A stretch of DNA of 64,000 nt from Cupriavidus sp. MP-37 (GCF_020618415.1 NZ_CP085345.1:1798001-1862000); one strand, 5' to 3'; counted from the first letter of the stretch, positions 43,243-53,414 are shown. Notes: generated by a model from the sequence alone, not told the origin. Translations and numbers: made by a program.

Positions 43243-43659
43243 TCAGGCGACCTTCAGTTCCAGGCGCTTTCCCAGCGCCCGGAACGCGGCCTCGATCGTG
43301 TCGATCTTGGTCGCATGATCGAGGTTGACGATGCGCTGGACTTCTTGCTTGCGGGTATGCAGCCGACGTGCCAGCTCGGCCTGCGTCACACCCTGCGCGA
43401 TCATCTCGTTGAGCAGCAGCACCTTTGCCGACATGCTTGCCGGCAGTTCGACCAGATGTTGGCCGCGCACGGCCTTCGACGGCAGCGGCACCGGGCGGCC
43501 GTCTTCGAAATAGAACTCCATGGCCGTGGCCAGCGCATCAGCGGCCATCTCCTGGGCGTGCTCGATAGTATCGCCGCTGGTCAGGGCTTCCGGGATATCG
43601 GGAAACGAGACCGCAAAGCCGTCGCCGTCGGGGACGATGTTGGCGGGAAAACGCAGCAT
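43243..43659 (-). CDS. hicB: HicB-family antitoxin with C-terminal HTH
   Basis: The 138-residue protein starts with the HicB partial RNase-H-like domain (MLRFPANIVPDGDGFAVSFPDIPEALTSGDTIEHAQEMAADAL). A helix-turn-helix DNA-binding domain ends it (GVTQAELARRLHTRKQEVQRIVN ... IEAAFRALGKRLEL). It neutralises HicA and should repress the operon through its HTH. It lies 49 bases downstream of hicA on the minus strand. The ATG at 43657-43659 has AAAGGAGTT upstream. Confidence 0.9.
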   Translation of the reverse strand: MLRFPANIVPDGDGFAVSFPDIPEALTSGDTIEHAQEMAADALATAMEFYFEDGRPVPLPSKAVRGQHLVELPASMSAKVLLLNEMIAQGVTQAELARRLHTRKQEVQRIVNLDHATKIDTIEAAFRALGKRLELKVA

Positions 43660-43708
43660 ATTTGAACTCCTTTTGGCGACAAGGGCAGGATACGTCCAGA
43701 CTTGCAGC

Positions 43709-43885
43709 TCACCCCAAGCCAAGTTGCTTGAGGATCGCCTTGCGCAGTCCCTCACCGATCTCATGGCTGGGATGACGGGGCAAGGTCGATTGCCTGCCGT
43801 TGAGATACACCCTGACATGCTTCGCGCCTTCAATGAAGGTCGCGCCTTGTCCTGCGAGCCATCGCCGAAATTCACTCTGCTTCAC
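43709..43885 (-). CDS. hicA: HicA-family mRNA interferase toxin, GTG start
   Basis: This 58-residue protein uses GTG at 43883-43885, with GGAGAG a few bases before it. It reads (M)KQSEFRRWLAGQGATFIEGAKHVRVYLNGRQSTLPRHPSHEIGEGLRKAILKQLGLG. This is the HicA double-stranded-RNA-binding-like fold with the catalytic His in KHVRVY. It would cleave mRNA when unbound by HicB. The order hicA then hicB on one transcript is classical. The gene is easy to miss because the longest open frame starts far upstream in unrelated sequence. Confidence 0.85.
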   Translation of the reverse strand: MKQSEFRRWLAGQGATFIEGAKHVRVYLNGRQSTLPRHPSHEIGEGLRKAILKQLGLG

Positions 43886-44011
43886 CCAAACTCTCCTGCC
43901 GCTCAGTGGTGAACAGGGTAAGCAAAAATGTTTACGTATTCTAGCAGTAAAACGGCCAATCTTGTTGCAGCAAGGTGTCCGGCTTTCGTGCGCGGTCCTA
44001 TGCGGACATGA

Positions 44012-44036
44012 CAAGGCCGCCCTTGAGGCGGCCTTG
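44012..44036 (-). terminator. Hairpin after the fliFGHIJK operon
   Basis: CAAGGCCGCC (44012-44021) pairs with GGCGGCCTTG (44027-44036) around a five-base loop. It lies about 40 bases beyond the fliK stop on the minus strand. The T-tract is weak (TTGTC). Confidence 0.55.
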
Positions 44037-44078
44037 ATCTCTTGTCCGGGCGCGGTCGAGTCCGCGCGGCGGAGTCCT

Positions 44079-45518
44079 TCAAGCAAACGTATCAATCTCC
44101 CCCAGTCCCAGCACACGCGCGGACCGTACCGCTGCACTGGCCGTTGGCACCGGATCTGCCGCCGCCACCGCAGCGCCACCAAAGCTGGTTTGTGTGCGCC
44201 CGTGCCCAGGCCCCTGCTGTTGCTGCCCGTTGCCGTTGCCGGCCTGGCTGGCAAAGCCGTCGGCGCCGACCGAGGTGTGTCCCAGCTGGATGCCGTTTTC
44301 CGACAGCGCGGTGCGCAGGTGCGGCAGCGCGGCTTCGACCGCGGCGCGCACGGCCTGGTGGGGCGAGACGAATTGCGCCTGGGCCTGGTCGTTGACCACG
44401 TTGAGCACCACCTTCAGCGGCCCCAGGTCAGGCGGGTTCAGCTGCAGTTCGGCGCTTTGCTGGCCTTGCGTGCCCAGGCGGATCATCTGCTGGCTCAGGG
44501 CCTGCGGCCACTGGCTGTCGTACAGCGGCGGGGCGACCACGGGCCGGTTGGCGGCAGCGGCGGCTGCGGCCGGGGTGGGTTGTCCGGCCAGCGTGGCGGC
44601 TACCGCAGGAGTGCTCTCGGGACTGCTCGCTGCGGCTTCGCCGGCGCGCGCGGCAGCCTGCGCGGAGACGAACTGGCCGGCAGCGGGGCGGGAATCCGGT
44701 GCGCCAGGATTGGCGGCGAGCGGATCGGCGCGATGCTGGCCGAGGCTGCTGTCAGGGCGATGCCCTGATCCGCCCGCGGAGGCGCCGGCATCCTGGCCGG
44801 GCAGCTCCGCTTGACGGACCGCCAATGCGTCGCCCGCAACCGCCGGCGTGGCGCCGGCTTTGGCATCGGTGCCGGCGTTGCCGCCGGGCTGCATCGCCGC
44901 GCGTTGCGAGGCGATGGTGGCCAGCGTGTCGGCGACCGACGGCTGCGCCGGCCGGGATTCGGCTGTGACCGCCTGCAACGGGTCGGGCAGTGCCGTGCCG
45001 GCCGCGGGGCCTGCCGTGGTGCCCGCATCGGCCTGGGTTTGCGCGGTGGCATTGGGCACGGTGGTACCGCTCAGCGCCGCCTGCAAGGCCGCGGCACTGC
45101 CGGTGTCGGCCATGCCGGCGACGGCGGTGCCTGCCGCGCCGGCTGGCGTGGCGGTGGGGTTTGCTGGCGCGGCGGCGGGAAGCATCAACGCCAATGCGGC
45201 CGCTGCCGCGGCGGCATCCGTCGGCGTTGCCGCGGCGGCGTCTTCCTTGTCCTGATCCTTCTCGCCGTTAGCGGCCTGCTTGCCGGTGGCGGCGGTGTGT
45301 TGGGGCTTGCCGGCGTCGGCCTGTGCAGCCGGCCGCGCCGCGGGCTTGTCGCGCGCGGCCGGCTCCTTGGCGGCGGGCGCCGGAGCGGCGGCCTTGTGGC
45401 TGTCGCGGGCCTGCGAGAGCGCGTCGCGGAAGCCGTTGGAGGCGGCGTCGGCGCTGGCGCGCCGGGCGCCTTCCACCGCGTTGGCGGCGCTGCTGACAAT
45501 CTGGCTGATATCGATCAT
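44079..45518 (-). CDS. fliK: Flagellar hook-length control protein FliK
   Basis: This 479-residue protein is very Ala/Pro/Gly-rich for its first ~360 residues, as expected for the flexible ruler part of FliK. The C-terminal domain follows: PQALSQQMIRLGTQGQQSAELQLNPPDLGPLKVVLNVVNDQAQAQFVSPHQAVRAAVEAALPHLRTALSENGIQL. It measures hook length and switches export specificity by touching FlhB. It is the last gene of fliFGHIJK. ATG 45516-45518 begins with the family-typical short helix; the terminator-like hairpin follows downstream. Confidence 0.92.
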   Translation of the reverse strand: MIDISQIVSSAANAVEGARRASADAASNGFRDALSQARDSHKAAAPAPAAKEPAARDKPAARPAAQADAGKPQHTAATGKQAANGEKDQDKEDAAAATPTDAAAAAAALALMLPAAAPANPTATPAGAAGTAVAGMADTGSAAALQAALSGTTVPNATAQTQADAGTTAGPAAGTALPDPLQAVTAESRPAQPSVADTLATIASQRAAMQPGGNAGTDAKAGATPAVAGDALAVRQAELPGQDAGASAGGSGHRPDSSLGQHRADPLAANPGAPDSRPAAGQFVSAQAAARAGEAAASSPESTPAVAATLAGQPTPAAAAAAANRPVVAPPLYDSQWPQALSQQMIRLGTQGQQSAELQLNPPDLGPLKVVLNVVNDQAQAQFVSPHQAVRAAVEAALPHLRTALSENGIQLGHTSVGADGFASQAGNGNGQQQQGPGHGRTQTSFGGAAVAAADPVPTASAAVRSARVLGLGEIDTFA

Positions 45519-45569
45519 GGGGGATTCGCTACGGTGTGGCCTGGCGGGTTCTGTCCGCCCAGGCATCGT

Positions 45570-46028
45570 TCAGGCTTCGCTCAGGCGGCTGGCCGTGGTG
45601 CGGGCCAGGCGGGCGGCGTACTCGTCGTTGGCACGCTGTTCGCGGCGCGCGGCCACCTGTTCCTGCTTCGCTTCGGCGCGCGCGATCAGCGTGTCGAACG
45701 AGTTCAGGCGGCGCTTCTGGTGCTGCCAGCGGTTGCGGCCGGCCAGCAGGTCGGCCTCGGCCTTGGCCAGCGCCGCGCCCTGCTGGCGGATGGCCTGGTC
45801 CAGCGAATCCAGGAAGCGCGAGAAATCCTGCCAGCGGCTGGAGGTGATGCCCTGCGCCGCCACCACCTGCATGCGCTCGCGGTATTCCTGGCGGTACTGC
45901 GTGAGCTGGTTGAGCTGCAGCTCCGCCTGCGTGCGCAGGCCCTGCAGCCGGCCGAGCTCGCGCGCGGCGGCGTCGGTGTCGGTCTGGGCCAGGTCAGCCA
46001 GCGTGTTGAGCGGTGAATGCTTGAGCAT
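45570..46028 (-). CDS. fliJ: Flagellar export chaperone/regulator FliJ
   Basis: The 152-residue protein is almost wholly an antiparallel coiled coil rich in Ala, Gln, Arg and Leu ([44 protein letters not shown]). This is the shape of FliJ, which inserts into the FliI hexamer ring like the gamma subunit of ATP synthase and couples export. It overlaps the 3' end of fliI by 35 bases, and fliK follows after 51 bases. Confidence 0.9.
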   Translation of the reverse strand: MLKHSPLNTLADLAQTDTDAAARELGRLQGLRTQAELQLNQLTQYRQEYRERMQVVAAQGITSSRWQDFSRFLDSLDQAIRQQGAALAKAEADLLAGRNRWQHQKRRLNSFDTLIARAEAKQEQVAARREQRANDEYAARLARTTASRLSEA

Positions 46029-47490
46029 GTTCACTCCTGTCGAAGAGGCTGTGCAGCGCGGCGATGGCGTCGGCGTAGCCAGCGCGCTCGTGAATGTCCT
46101 GCTGCAGGAAGGCTTCCATGCGCGGATGCAGCTGGATCGCCAGATCAAGTTCCGGGTCGTTGCCGGGCACGTAGGCGCCCACGCTGATCAGGTCGCGGTT
46201 GCGCTGGTAGCGCGACATCAGCTGCTTGAAGCGTCGCACCGAGCCGAACTGCTCGTGCGGGATCAGCGCGGTCATGGCGCGGCTGATCGAGGCCTCGACG
46301 TCGATGGCCGGATAGTGGCCGGCTTCGGCCAGGCTGCGCGACAGCACGATATGGCCGTCGAGGATGGCGCGCGCGGAATCGGCGATCGGGTCCTGCTGGT
46401 CGTCGCCCTCGGTCAGCACGGTGTAGAACGCGGTGATCGAGCCGCCGCCCTCGGGGCCGTTGCCGGTGCGTTCGACCAGCGTCGGCAGCTTGGCGAAGAC
46501 CGACGGCGGATAGCCCTTGGTGGCGGGCGGCTCGCCGATCGCCAGCGCAATCTCGCGCTGGGCCATGGCGTAGCGCGTCAGCGAATCCATGATCAGCAGC
46601 ACATGCTGGCCCTGGTCGCGGAAGTACTCCGCCAGCCGCGTCGCATAGGCGGCGCCCTGCATGCGCAGCAGCGGCGAGCAGTCGGCCGGCGCGGCCACCA
46701 CCACCGAGCGTCGGCGGCCCTCCGGCCCCAGGATGTTCTCGATGAACTCCTTCACTTCGCGGCCGCGTTCGCCGATCAGGCCGACCACGATCACGTCGGC
46801 GCTGGTGTAGCGCGCCATCATGCCGAGCAGCACGCTCTTGCCCACGCCCGAGCCAGCGAACAGGCCCATGCGCTGGCCGCGGCCGACGGTCAGCATGCCG
46901 TTGATGGCGCGCACGCCGGTGTCGAGCACGGTTTCGATCGGCGCGCGCATCAGCGGATTGATCTGCTCGCCGGCCAGCGGCACTTCCATCGCCGCGGCAA
47001 GCGGGCCGAGCCCGTCGAGCGGGCGGCCCGCCGCATCCAGCACGCGGCCGAGCAGGCCCGCGCCGACCGGCAGGCGCTTGGAGCCCGGCTCGCGCGGCGC
47101 GGCGGTGCCGGCCGGTTGCGGCGACGGCTCCAGCGGGTAGACGCGCGCGCCCGGCAGCAGCCCGACCACGTCGGACTGCGGCATCAGGTAGAGGCGGTCG
47201 GCGCCGAAGCCGACCACTTCGGCCTCCGCGGTGCGCGGGGCGTTGCTGTCGGTGGTGAACTGCCCGGCGGGCAGCTCGATCAGGCAATCGCTGCCCACCG
47301 GCAGGCGCAGGCCCACGGCTTCCAGCACCAGCCCCGCGGCGCGCGTCAGGCGGCCGCAGCTGCGCTTGCTGTCGAGCCCGGCGATGCCGGCCGCGGCGCC
47401 GTTGAGCGCGCCGATCCAGCGTTGCGTGTGGGCATGCGCGGCGTCCGGCACGGTTGCCGCGGCGTGGGTGTCCGGCGCGGTATCAGGCAT
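45994..47490 (-). CDS. fliI: Flagellar export ATPase FliI
   Basis: The 498-residue ATPase is the motor for early flagellar export. Visible are Walker [12 protein letters not shown] near residue 215 and [18 protein letters not shown]. Also visible are Walker [48 protein letters not shown] and the DGHIVLSR and [13 protein letters not shown] blocks. These place it with F1-beta-like T3SS/flagellar ATPases. Neighbours are fliH upstream (8-base overlap) and fliJ downstream. The start GTG/ATG choice follows the longest frame that matches family length; the N-terminal ~25 residues are variable. Confidence 0.95.
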   Translation of the reverse strand: MPDTAPDTHAAATVPDAAHAHTQRWIGALNGAAAGIAGLDSKRSCGRLTRAAGLVLEAVGLRLPVGSDCLIELPAGQFTTDSNAPRTAEAEVVGFGADRLYLMPQSDVVGLLPGARVYPLEPSPQPAGTAAPREPGSKRLPVGAGLLGRVLDAAGRPLDGLGPLAAAMEVPLAGEQINPLMRAPIETVLDTGVRAINGMLTVGRGQRMGLFAGSGVGKSVLLGMMARYTSADVIVVGLIGERGREVKEFIENILGPEGRRRSVVVAAPADCSPLLRMQGAAYATRLAEYFRDQGQHVLLIMDSLTRYAMAQREIALAIGEPPATKGYPPSVFAKLPTLVERTGNGPEGGGSITAFYTVLTEGDDQQDPIADSARAILDGHIVLSRSLAEAGHYPAIDVEASISRAMTALIPHEQFGSVRRFKQLMSRYQRNRDLISVGAYVPGNDPELDLAIQLHPRMEAFLQQDIHERAGYADAIAALHSLFDRSEHAQAFTAQHAG

Positions 47491-48289
47491 GCGGCGGCTC
47501 CCACGGATCGTCGCGGCCCATGGCCCGCACCACGCGGGTCCAGCGCGTGGGCAGCGTGGCGTCGCGCTCGCCGCTGGCGGCGCTGGCGATGCAGCCGCCG
47601 CGCGCCACCGACGGATCGGCGCGCACGGTCCAGCCGGCGGCGGCGAGTTCGCCCTGCAGGTGGGTCTCGACCAGCGCCACGTCGTCGGGGTGCAGCAGCA
47701 GGCTGGGCGATCCGGACAGTGCCGGTTCGCTGGTCAGCAGCTCGCGCACCGCCGGCAGCAGCGCCGCCGGGTCCTGCGCCAGCGTCGTTCGCACCAGCTG
47801 GCGCGCCACGTCGAGCGCCAGCGACACCAGCGCGTGCGCGACCGCGTCGTCGACGTTGCTCAGCGCGCTGCGGAAATTGCCGGCCAGCGCCTGCAGTTGC
47901 GCGGCTTCGTTGCGGGCGGCTTCCAGGCCGCGCGCATAGCCTTCGCGATGGCCGTCGCCGTAGCCCTGGGTCTGGCCCTGGGTGTAGCCCTGGGCATAGC
48001 CTTCCTTGCGCGCGCCTTCGCGCATCGCGTCGAGCGCGGCGAAGTCGATCGGCGGCGGCGCCGGTTCGGCGGGCACGGCGGCCAGCGTTTCCAGCGGCTC
48101 GGCATGGCGCGGATCGAGCGAGCCCATCTGCCAGCGCTGCCAGCCGGCGGCTCCGCCGCGCGCGCGGCGCGGCGGCTCGAACGGCGCGAAGCCGCCGGCC
48201 CCGGCAGCGCCGTTGCCGGCCGGGGTCGAGAGCGGATCGGCGCCCAAGCGGCGGCGCCCGGCCCCGCGCTCGGGGTCTGCCTCAGACAT
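47483..48289 (-). CDS. fliH: Flagellar assembly protein FliH
   Basis: This 268-residue protein has a variable N-terminus. A central Gly/Tyr/Gln-rich segment follows ([26 protein letters not shown]), the GxxxG-type helix of FliH. Then comes a C-terminal domain ([32 protein letters not shown] and [13 protein letters not shown]). It binds and restrains FliI. Its start overlaps the 3' end of fliG by about eight bases and its stop overlaps fliI, so the operon is tightly coupled. An alternative ATG lies 6 bases upstream. Confidence 0.92.
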   Translation of the reverse strand: MSEADPERGAGRRRLGADPLSTPAGNGAAGAGGFAPFEPPRRARGGAAGWQRWQMGSLDPRHAEPLETLAAVPAEPAPPPIDFAALDAMREGARKEGYAQGYTQGQTQGYGDGHREGYARGLEAARNEAAQLQALAGNFRSALSNVDDAVAHALVSLALDVARQLVRTTLAQDPAALLPAVRELLTSEPALSGSPSLLLHPDDVALVETHLQGELAAAGWTVRADPSVARGGCIASAASGERDATLPTRWTRVVRAMGRDDPWEPPHA

Positions 48290-49292
48290 AGGCATCGTCG
48301 CCTCCGCCGATCTGTACTTCGCCCGCATCCGCCAGGCGCCTTACCACCTGCAGGATGGCCTTCTGCTCGGCCTCGACCTGCGACACGCGCACCGGGCCCA
48401 GCGCTTCCAGGTCCTCGCGCAGCATTTCGCCGGCGCGGGTGGACATGTTGCGGATGAACTTGTCGCGCAACTCCTGCGGCGCGCCCTTGAGCGCGACGAT
48501 GAGCGACTCGGTGGCGATTTCCTTGAGCACGCGCTGGATGCCGCGGTCGTCGACCTCGAGCAGGTTCTCGAACAGGAACATCTCGTCGATGATCTTCTGC
48601 GCCAGGTCGCCGTCGTGCAGGCGCACGCCGTCGATCACGGCCTCTTCGTGCGCGGTGCTCATCAGGTTGATGATCTCGGCCGCGGTGCGCACCCCGCCCA
48701 TGCGGCTGCGCTTCAGGCTCTGGCCCGCCAGCAGCTTGGTCAGCACGTCGGTCAGCTCCTGCAGCGCGCCCGGCTGCACGCCGCCGAAGGTGGCGATGCG
48801 CAGGATCACGTCGTTGCGCAGGCGGTCGGTGAACAGCCCCAGCACTTCGGACGACTTCTGGCGGTCCAGGTGGATCAGGATGGTGGCGATGATCTGCGGA
48901 TGCTCGTCGCGGATCAGCTCGGCAATCGCCGTGGCGTCCATCCAGTTCAGCGAGTCGATGCCGCCGCCCGGATCGCGCGACTCCAGGATGTCCTCGATCA
49001 CCGACTGCGCGCGCTCCTCGCCCAGCGCCTTGTTCAGCACGCTGCGGATAAACGCGCTGGAGTCGACGTTCAGCGCCAGGTACTGCTCGGTCTCGGCGCG
49101 GAACTCGCCCAGCACCTCGGCCATTTCCTCGCGGGTGACCGAACTGAGCGTGGCCATGGCCGCGCCCAGCTCCTGCACTTCGCGCTGCGACAGGTGCTTG
49201 AACACCTCGGCCGCGGCATCCTCGCCGATCGCCATCATCAGCACCGCGCTCTTCTGCAGGCCGGATTCAGAGATGCCCTTAGCGGTTGTCAT
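48282..49292 (-). CDS. fliG: Flagellar motor switch protein FliG
   Basis: The 336-residue protein has the three armadillo-like FliG domains. The N-terminal domain starts [19 protein letters not shown]. The middle domain carries [22 protein letters not shown] and [15 protein letters not shown]. The C-terminal domain contains [22 protein letters not shown] with the charged torque helix ([39 protein letters not shown]). It interacts with FliF, FliM and MotA. It begins 14 bases inside the fliF 3' end. Confidence 0.96.
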   Translation of the reverse strand: MTTAKGISESGLQKSAVLMMAIGEDAAAEVFKHLSQREVQELGAAMATLSSVTREEMAEVLGEFRAETEQYLALNVDSSAFIRSVLNKALGEERAQSVIEDILESRDPGGGIDSLNWMDATAIAELIRDEHPQIIATILIHLDRQKSSEVLGLFTDRLRNDVILRIATFGGVQPGALQELTDVLTKLLAGQSLKRSRMGGVRTAAEIINLMSTAHEEAVIDGVRLHDGDLAQKIIDEMFLFENLLEVDDRGIQRVLKEIATESLIVALKGAPQELRDKFIRNMSTRAGEMLREDLEALGPVRVSQVEAEQKAILQVVRRLADAGEVQIGGGDDAYV

Positions 49293-50991
49293 TGCTAATC
49301 CAGTTCTTGATCACGCTGGCGACCAGGCGGGGGTCGCGCTGGGCGGCGTCGCGCACCAGCGCGAGGTCGCTTTCATACTTCGCGGCAAGCCGCAGGATTT
49401 CCGGATTGGCCGGCTCCTCCGGCGGCAGCAGCACCGCCTCGGTCTCGTCCTTGGGCTCCGGCGCCGGCAACGGCGGCGTGGTGTAGCGGCGCAGGATCGG
49501 GCGCGCCACCTTGAACCACGCGAACAGCGCCAGCAGCGCCAGCAGCAGGTAGCCGGCCAGGCTCTTGCCCAGTGCAATCATGTCGGGCTGCTTCCACAGC
49601 GGCAGTTCGGGCTCGGCCTTCTCGCGCTCGGCGGTGAAGGGGCTGTTGACCACGTTGATGGAGTCGCCGCGCTCGACCGAGAACCCCATCGCTTCCTTGG
49701 TCAGGTTCTGGATCTGCGCCAGCAGCGCCGGCGGCAGCGGCTCGGCGACGAGCTTGCCCTTGGCGTCGGCCTGCTGGCGGTAGTTGACCACCACCGCCAC
49801 CGACAGCCGGCGCACGCCGCCCGGGGCCTGCTGCACGTGGCGTACCGAACGGTCCAGCTCATAGTTGACGGTGGAGTCGCGGCGGTTGCTGCTCGGGCCG
49901 CTGGACGCGGTGGCCGTGGCGCCCTGCGCGGCCTGGCCAGGCTGGCCGGGTTGCGCCGCTGCCGGTGCGCCGGCCTGCCCCGGTGCCTGGCCCGCGCGCG
50001 GCGTCTGCGGCGTGGTCACGGGCGCGGCGGCGGCGGCGGGGGGCTGGTTCGACAGCGCGCCGGGCACGCCGCCCGGCGGAGTGGCGCCCTGCTGGGTCGA
50101 TTCGCTGGTCTGCTGGCTGCGGATCGCCGTGCGGGTCGGGTCCTGGTTGGGCTTGTAGCTCTCGTCGGTGTGCTCGACGATGGAGAAATCGACGTCGGCG
50201 GTGACCTGCGCGCGCACGTTGTCCTTGCCGACGATCGGCGTCAGGATCGCCTCGATGCGCTTCAGGGTGTTCTGCTCCAGCGCCTGCACGTACTTGAGCT
50301 GGGTGGCGTCGAGCATGCGCTCGTTGCCGGTGTTCGACAGCAGGTTGCCGTGCTGGTCGACGATCGAGATCGACTTGGGCGTCAGTTCCGGCACGCTCGA
50401 CGACACCAGGTGGCTGATCGCAGCGACCTGGCCTTCATCGATGGCGCGGCCCGGGTACAGCTGCAGCACGATCGAGGCGGTCGGCTTCTGGCGCTCGCGC
50501 ACGAACAGCGTCGGCTTGGGGATGGCCAGGTGCACGCGCGCGGACTGCACCGCGGCGATCGACTCGATCGAGCGCGCCAGCTCGCCCTCCAGCCCGCGCT
50601 GGTAGTTGACCTGTTCGGCAAACTGGCTGATGCCGAACTTCTGGTTGTCCATCAGTTCCATGCCGGCGGTGCCGCTCTTGGGCAGGCCCTGCGAGGCCAG
50701 CCGCAGGCGCGTCTCGTGCACCTTCTCGGCCGGCACCATCACGGCGCCGCCGCCTTCGGCGAACTTGTACGGCACGTTCATCTGCTGCAGCGACTGCAGC
50801 ACCGCGCCGCCGTCGCGCTCGGACAGGTTGCTGTACAGCACCTTGTAGTCCGGGCCGCGCGACCACAGCACGGCCACCGCGATCGCGGCGGCCAGCGCCG
50901 CGCCGCCCAGCATCAGCGGCAGCTTCGGGTTGGCCTTCAGGCGCTCCAGCATCTCGGCCGGACGCCCGGGCAGTGCCACGGCCGCGGTCAT
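49279..50991 (-). CDS. fliF: Flagellar MS-ring protein FliF
   Basis: The 570-residue protein has an N-terminal membrane helix ([21 protein letters not shown]). Ring-building motifs follow ([64 protein letters not shown]), and then a Pro/Gly/Gln-rich extended region. A second membrane helix lies near the end ([21 protein letters not shown]). The C-terminal tail binds FliG. ATG 50989-50991 begins the conserved N-terminus; the longer in-frame start is unlikely. It heads the fliFGHIJK operon, divergent from fliE. Confidence 0.95.
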   Translation of the reverse strand: MTAAVALPGRPAEMLERLKANPKLPLMLGGAALAAAIAVAVLWSRGPDYKVLYSNLSERDGGAVLQSLQQMNVPYKFAEGGGAVMVPAEKVHETRLRLASQGLPKSGTAGMELMDNQKFGISQFAEQVNYQRGLEGELARSIESIAAVQSARVHLAIPKPTLFVRERQKPTASIVLQLYPGRAIDEGQVAAISHLVSSSVPELTPKSISIVDQHGNLLSNTGNERMLDATQLKYVQALEQNTLKRIEAILTPIVGKDNVRAQVTADVDFSIVEHTDESYKPNQDPTRTAIRSQQTSESTQQGATPPGGVPGALSNQPPAAAAAPVTTPQTPRAGQAPGQAGAPAAAQPGQPGQAAQGATATASSGPSSNRRDSTVNYELDRSVRHVQQAPGGVRRLSVAVVVNYRQQADAKGKLVAEPLPPALLAQIQNLTKEAMGFSVERGDSINVVNSPFTAEREKAEPELPLWKQPDMIALGKSLAGYLLLALLALFAWFKVARPILRRYTTPPLPAPEPKDETEAVLLPPEEPANPEILRLAAKYESDLALVRDAAQRDPRLVASVIKNWISNDNR

Positions 50992-51404
50992 GCGCGTGCT
51001 CCGGATGCGGCGCGGTGATGCGCGCGACGGCACGGGCGATGCTGACCGCCTTGGTCGTCGGCGCGGCTCACGGCACGGCTCACATTACGCTGCAGAGAAA
51101 ACACGCGTACTCCCGAATCGATGGTTGTCTGGTGATTTGCGGAGCCGGCGCGGGACGACAGCCCGCGCTTTTCCGGCACGGTGGCAATGATCGGCCAGAC
51201 TTGAGCGCGACAATCCGGTGAATAGACCGGGTTTTCCGGCCGATTTCAGTCCATGGGCGGGCCGCGGCGACGGGTACTCTGCGAAGGCTGAAACTGGCTG
51301 CGGATCCGCCTGGAGCGGGCCTGTGGCAGGCCGGGAACCGGCCAACCGGCGCCAACGGCGCGCCCTACGAACAACCGGGCCGGACTTCCGGCCGATCACG
51401 ACCC
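50992..51404. promoter_or_regulatory. Divergent fliF/fliE control region
   Basis: These 413 bases lie between the leftward fliF and rightward fliE genes and must hold both early flagellar promoters. A TTCCGGCCGAT box occurs twice on the plus strand (around 51234-51244 and 51383-51393), and a related GATCGGCCAGA appears near 51189. I cannot assign a sigma factor; FlhDC-type activation is plausible for the lineage but no clear half-sites were found. No gene is visible here. Confidence 0.45.
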
Positions 51405-51728
51405 ATGACCACAATCTCTTCCATCGAGGGCATGCTGCAGCAACTGCGCGGGATGTCCCAGGTTGCCTCGGGCAACTCCGCCACCCAGTCGGCATCGGTT
51501 GCCGGCGGCGGCTTTGCCGGCGAGCTGCAGCGCTCGCTCGGCCGCATCAACGCCGCGCAGGAGCGCGCCTACGGCCAGGCCGAAGCGTTCGAGCTCGGCA
51601 AGCCCGGCGTGGCGCTCAACGACGTGATGATCGACCTGCAGAAGGCCAATGTGTCGTTCCAGACCGGGGTGCAGGTGCGCAACCGGCTGGTGGCGGCGTA
51701 TCAGGAGATGATGAATATGCCGGTGTAA
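51405..51728 (+). CDS. fliE: Flagellar hook-basal body protein FliE
   Basis: This 107-residue protein has the FliE pattern: a variable N-terminus, then FAGELQRSLGRINAAQERAYGQAEAFELGKPGVALNDVMIDLQKANVSFQTGVQVRNRLVAAYQEMMNMPV. It links the MS ring to the proximal rod and is an early export substrate. It stands alone on the plus strand, back to back with fliF, and is followed by a bidirectional terminator. Confidence 0.95.
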   Translation: MTTISSIEGMLQQLRGMSQVASGNSATQSASVAGGGFAGELQRSLGRINAAQERAYGQAEAFELGKPGVALNDVMIDLQKANVSFQTGVQVRNRLVAAYQEMMNMPV

Positions 51729-51751
51729 GGCGCGAGCCTTGCCTGGAGTGG

Positions 51752-51787
51752 AAAGCCCCCGGGGCGCGCAAGCGGCCGGGGGCTTTT
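51752..51787. terminator. Bidirectional terminator between fliE and the flhB-like gene
   Basis: AAAGCCCCCGG (51752-51762) pairs with CCGGGGGCTTT (51776-51786), and a T-run follows on both strands. It sits between two converging genes. Confidence 0.75.
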
Positions 51788-51804
51788 GCCGTCTAGCCGG
51801 GCGG

Positions 51805-52095
51805 TCAGGCCTGCAGCGGGTCGGGGTCCAGTCCGGATTCCAGGTGGTAGATCCACGCCAGCAGCTCGGCCACGGCCACATAGAGCTGCGGCGGCACGTG
51901 GCTGTCCAGGTCGACCTGCATCAGCAGGTTCACCAGCGTGGGGGAGTCGTGGACGTAGACGCCGGCTTCGCGCGCGCGGGCGATGATGGCTTCGGCAACC
52001 ACGCCGTAGCCCTTGGCGACGACGCGCGGCGCCTTGTCGCTGTGCTGGTACGACAGCGCGATGGCTGCCCCGCGTTCCTGTGCTGCGTCGCTCAT
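51805..52095 (-). CDS. FlhB C-terminal-like export switch protein (FlhX type)
   Basis: The 96-residue protein corresponds only to the cytoplasmic end of FlhB: APRVVAKGYGVVAEAIIARAREAGVYVHDSPTLVNLLMQVDLDSHVPPQLYVAVAELLAWIY. Membrane helices and the self-cleaving NPTH site are absent. Such FlhX/FhlB proteins can partly replace the FlhB cleavage fragment in export specificity. It overlaps the preceding fliK-like gene by four bases (ATGA), implying coupled translation. The pairing of a FliK-like and an FlhB-like protein suggests a joint role in the switch. Confidence 0.88.
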   Translation of the reverse strand: MSDAAQERGAAIALSYQHSDKAPRVVAKGYGVVAEAIIARAREAGVYVHDSPTLVNLLMQVDLDSHVPPQLYVAVAELLAWIYHLESGLDPDPLQA

Positions 52096-53414
52096 TGCGT
52101 CTCGCCTTGCGCCAGGCTGTCCTGCGTTTGCACGCTCAGGCGCTGCACGGCGATGCCATGCGCCTCGAGCTGGCTGCGCAGCTGCGGCCGCGCCGCGATG
52201 AAGCGCGCGGCGACGTCGGTCTCGGGGGTGGCCACGCGGGCGTCGAGGCCGGACGGCCCCAGGGTCAGCACCGCTTCGACCACGCCCAGGTTCGGCAACT
52301 GCAGCCGCAGGCGGCTCGACCACGGCCGCGCGGCTTCGCCATGGGCTGCCGCGGCGTCCGCCTCGGCGCGCAGCAGTTCCCATTCCATCGGCACGCCGGG
52401 CCACGCTTCGCCGGCCAGGCGGAACTGCTGCGTGGCGAGCAGCTCCAGCTGCTGACGGACCACGCCTTCGGTGGCGGGATGGATGGCCGGAGCGGCGGCC
52501 GCCGGTGGCCGGCCGGCATCCGCCGCAGCGGATGGCGTATCGCCTTGCGCTGCGCGCGCCGGTTGGCTGGCCAAGCTGTCGAGCGCGGCCAGGCGCGCGC
52601 CAGCCTCGGCCGTGGATTGGTAGGCCTGCGTGGCCAGCGCTGCCGCCGAAGGGCGCTGCGCGGCCGGTTCGGCAGCGGCGCCGCGGCTGTAGGCGGCGGT
52701 GGTCGCGGTGCCTTGCCGCAACGCCTGCTCGGCCGCCGCATGGCTGTGGGCCACGCGCGGATTGCCGGCCGAGGCCAGCGCTTCGGCCAGCACCTGCGAG
52801 GCCGGCAGCAGCGGCGGCATGGACGGCCGCGCCGGTTCCGCCCCTGCGCCGCTGCCGGCGTAGGCCAGCTGCAACGACGGCGGCGCGGCAGCGGCGCCCT
52901 GGCTGGCACTGGCCGGGACCGCGGGCCGGCCCGGCACTGGAACCTGCGCCTGCGGCTCCTGCCGCAGGCTGGCCAGCCCGCGCGCGCCGGCCACCCACTG
53001 CGCCAGGTGCGATTCATAGAACAGGCCGCTGTGCCCGACCGCATTGGCCAGCGCCGCCGCAGTGGCCTGCGCCGTCGCTGCCGTGGGCGGTGCCGGCAAC
53101 AGCGAGGCGGGGCTGCGCACCGGCTGGGCTTCGGCACCGTCCATCACGGCCAGGATGGCCCGCGCCGCCGCACTCAGCGATTCCTGCGTCGACGCGCCCG
53201 GCAGCAACGCGCCCTGGCCGGCCATGGCATTGGGCCCGCTTGCCAGCGCGCTGTGGCGGATGGCCTGGCCGGTGGCGTTCTGGACGTTCGACTCGGTCGC
53301 CTCGGCCACCGGCTGCAGCGCCGCGATCTGGTCGATGGCGATGGCGGTGCGCAGGGTCTGGGGGTCGGGGGCCTGACCGGGTGCCAGGCCTGGCGGCAAA
53401 TGGATGCCGGTCAT
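52092..53414 (-). CDS. Second FliK-like protein
   Basis: The 440-residue protein is Ala/Pro/Gln-rich over most of its length. The C-terminal part resembles the FliK domain: EGVVRQQLELLATQQFRLAGEAWPGVPMEWELL, LRLQLPNLGVVEAVLTLGPSGLDARVATPETDVAARFIAARPQLRSQLEAHGIAV. It lacks the LxPPxLGxLxV signature of the canonical fliK in this window. It is coupled to the flhB-like gene. It could act in hook-length or export control, or be an accessory ruler. Confidence 0.78.
   Translation of the reverse strand: MTGIHLPPGLAPGQAPDPQTLRTAIAIDQIAALQPVAEATESNVQNATGQAIRHSALASGPNAMAGQGALLPGASTQESLSAAARAILAVMDGAEAQPVRSPASLLPAPPTAATAQATAAALANAVGHSGLFYESHLAQWVAGARGLASLRQEPQAQVPVPGRPAVPASASQGAAAAPPSLQLAYAGSGAGAEPARPSMPPLLPASQVLAEALASAGNPRVAHSHAAAEQALRQGTATTAAYSRGAAAEPAAQRPSAAALATQAYQSTAEAGARLAALDSLASQPARAAQGDTPSAAADAGRPPAAAAPAIHPATEGVVRQQLELLATQQFRLAGEAWPGVPMEWELLRAEADAAAAHGEAARPWSSRLRLQLPNLGVVEAVLTLGPSGLDARVATPETDVAARFIAARPQLRSQLEAHGIAVQRLSVQTQDSLAQGETQ

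Noticed and set aside
45280..48291. A 1003-residue rightward open frame across fliK to fliH
   Set aside because: It is antisense to the tightly packed fli genes and has repeated low-complexity Arg/Ala text. The sense frames have clear families.
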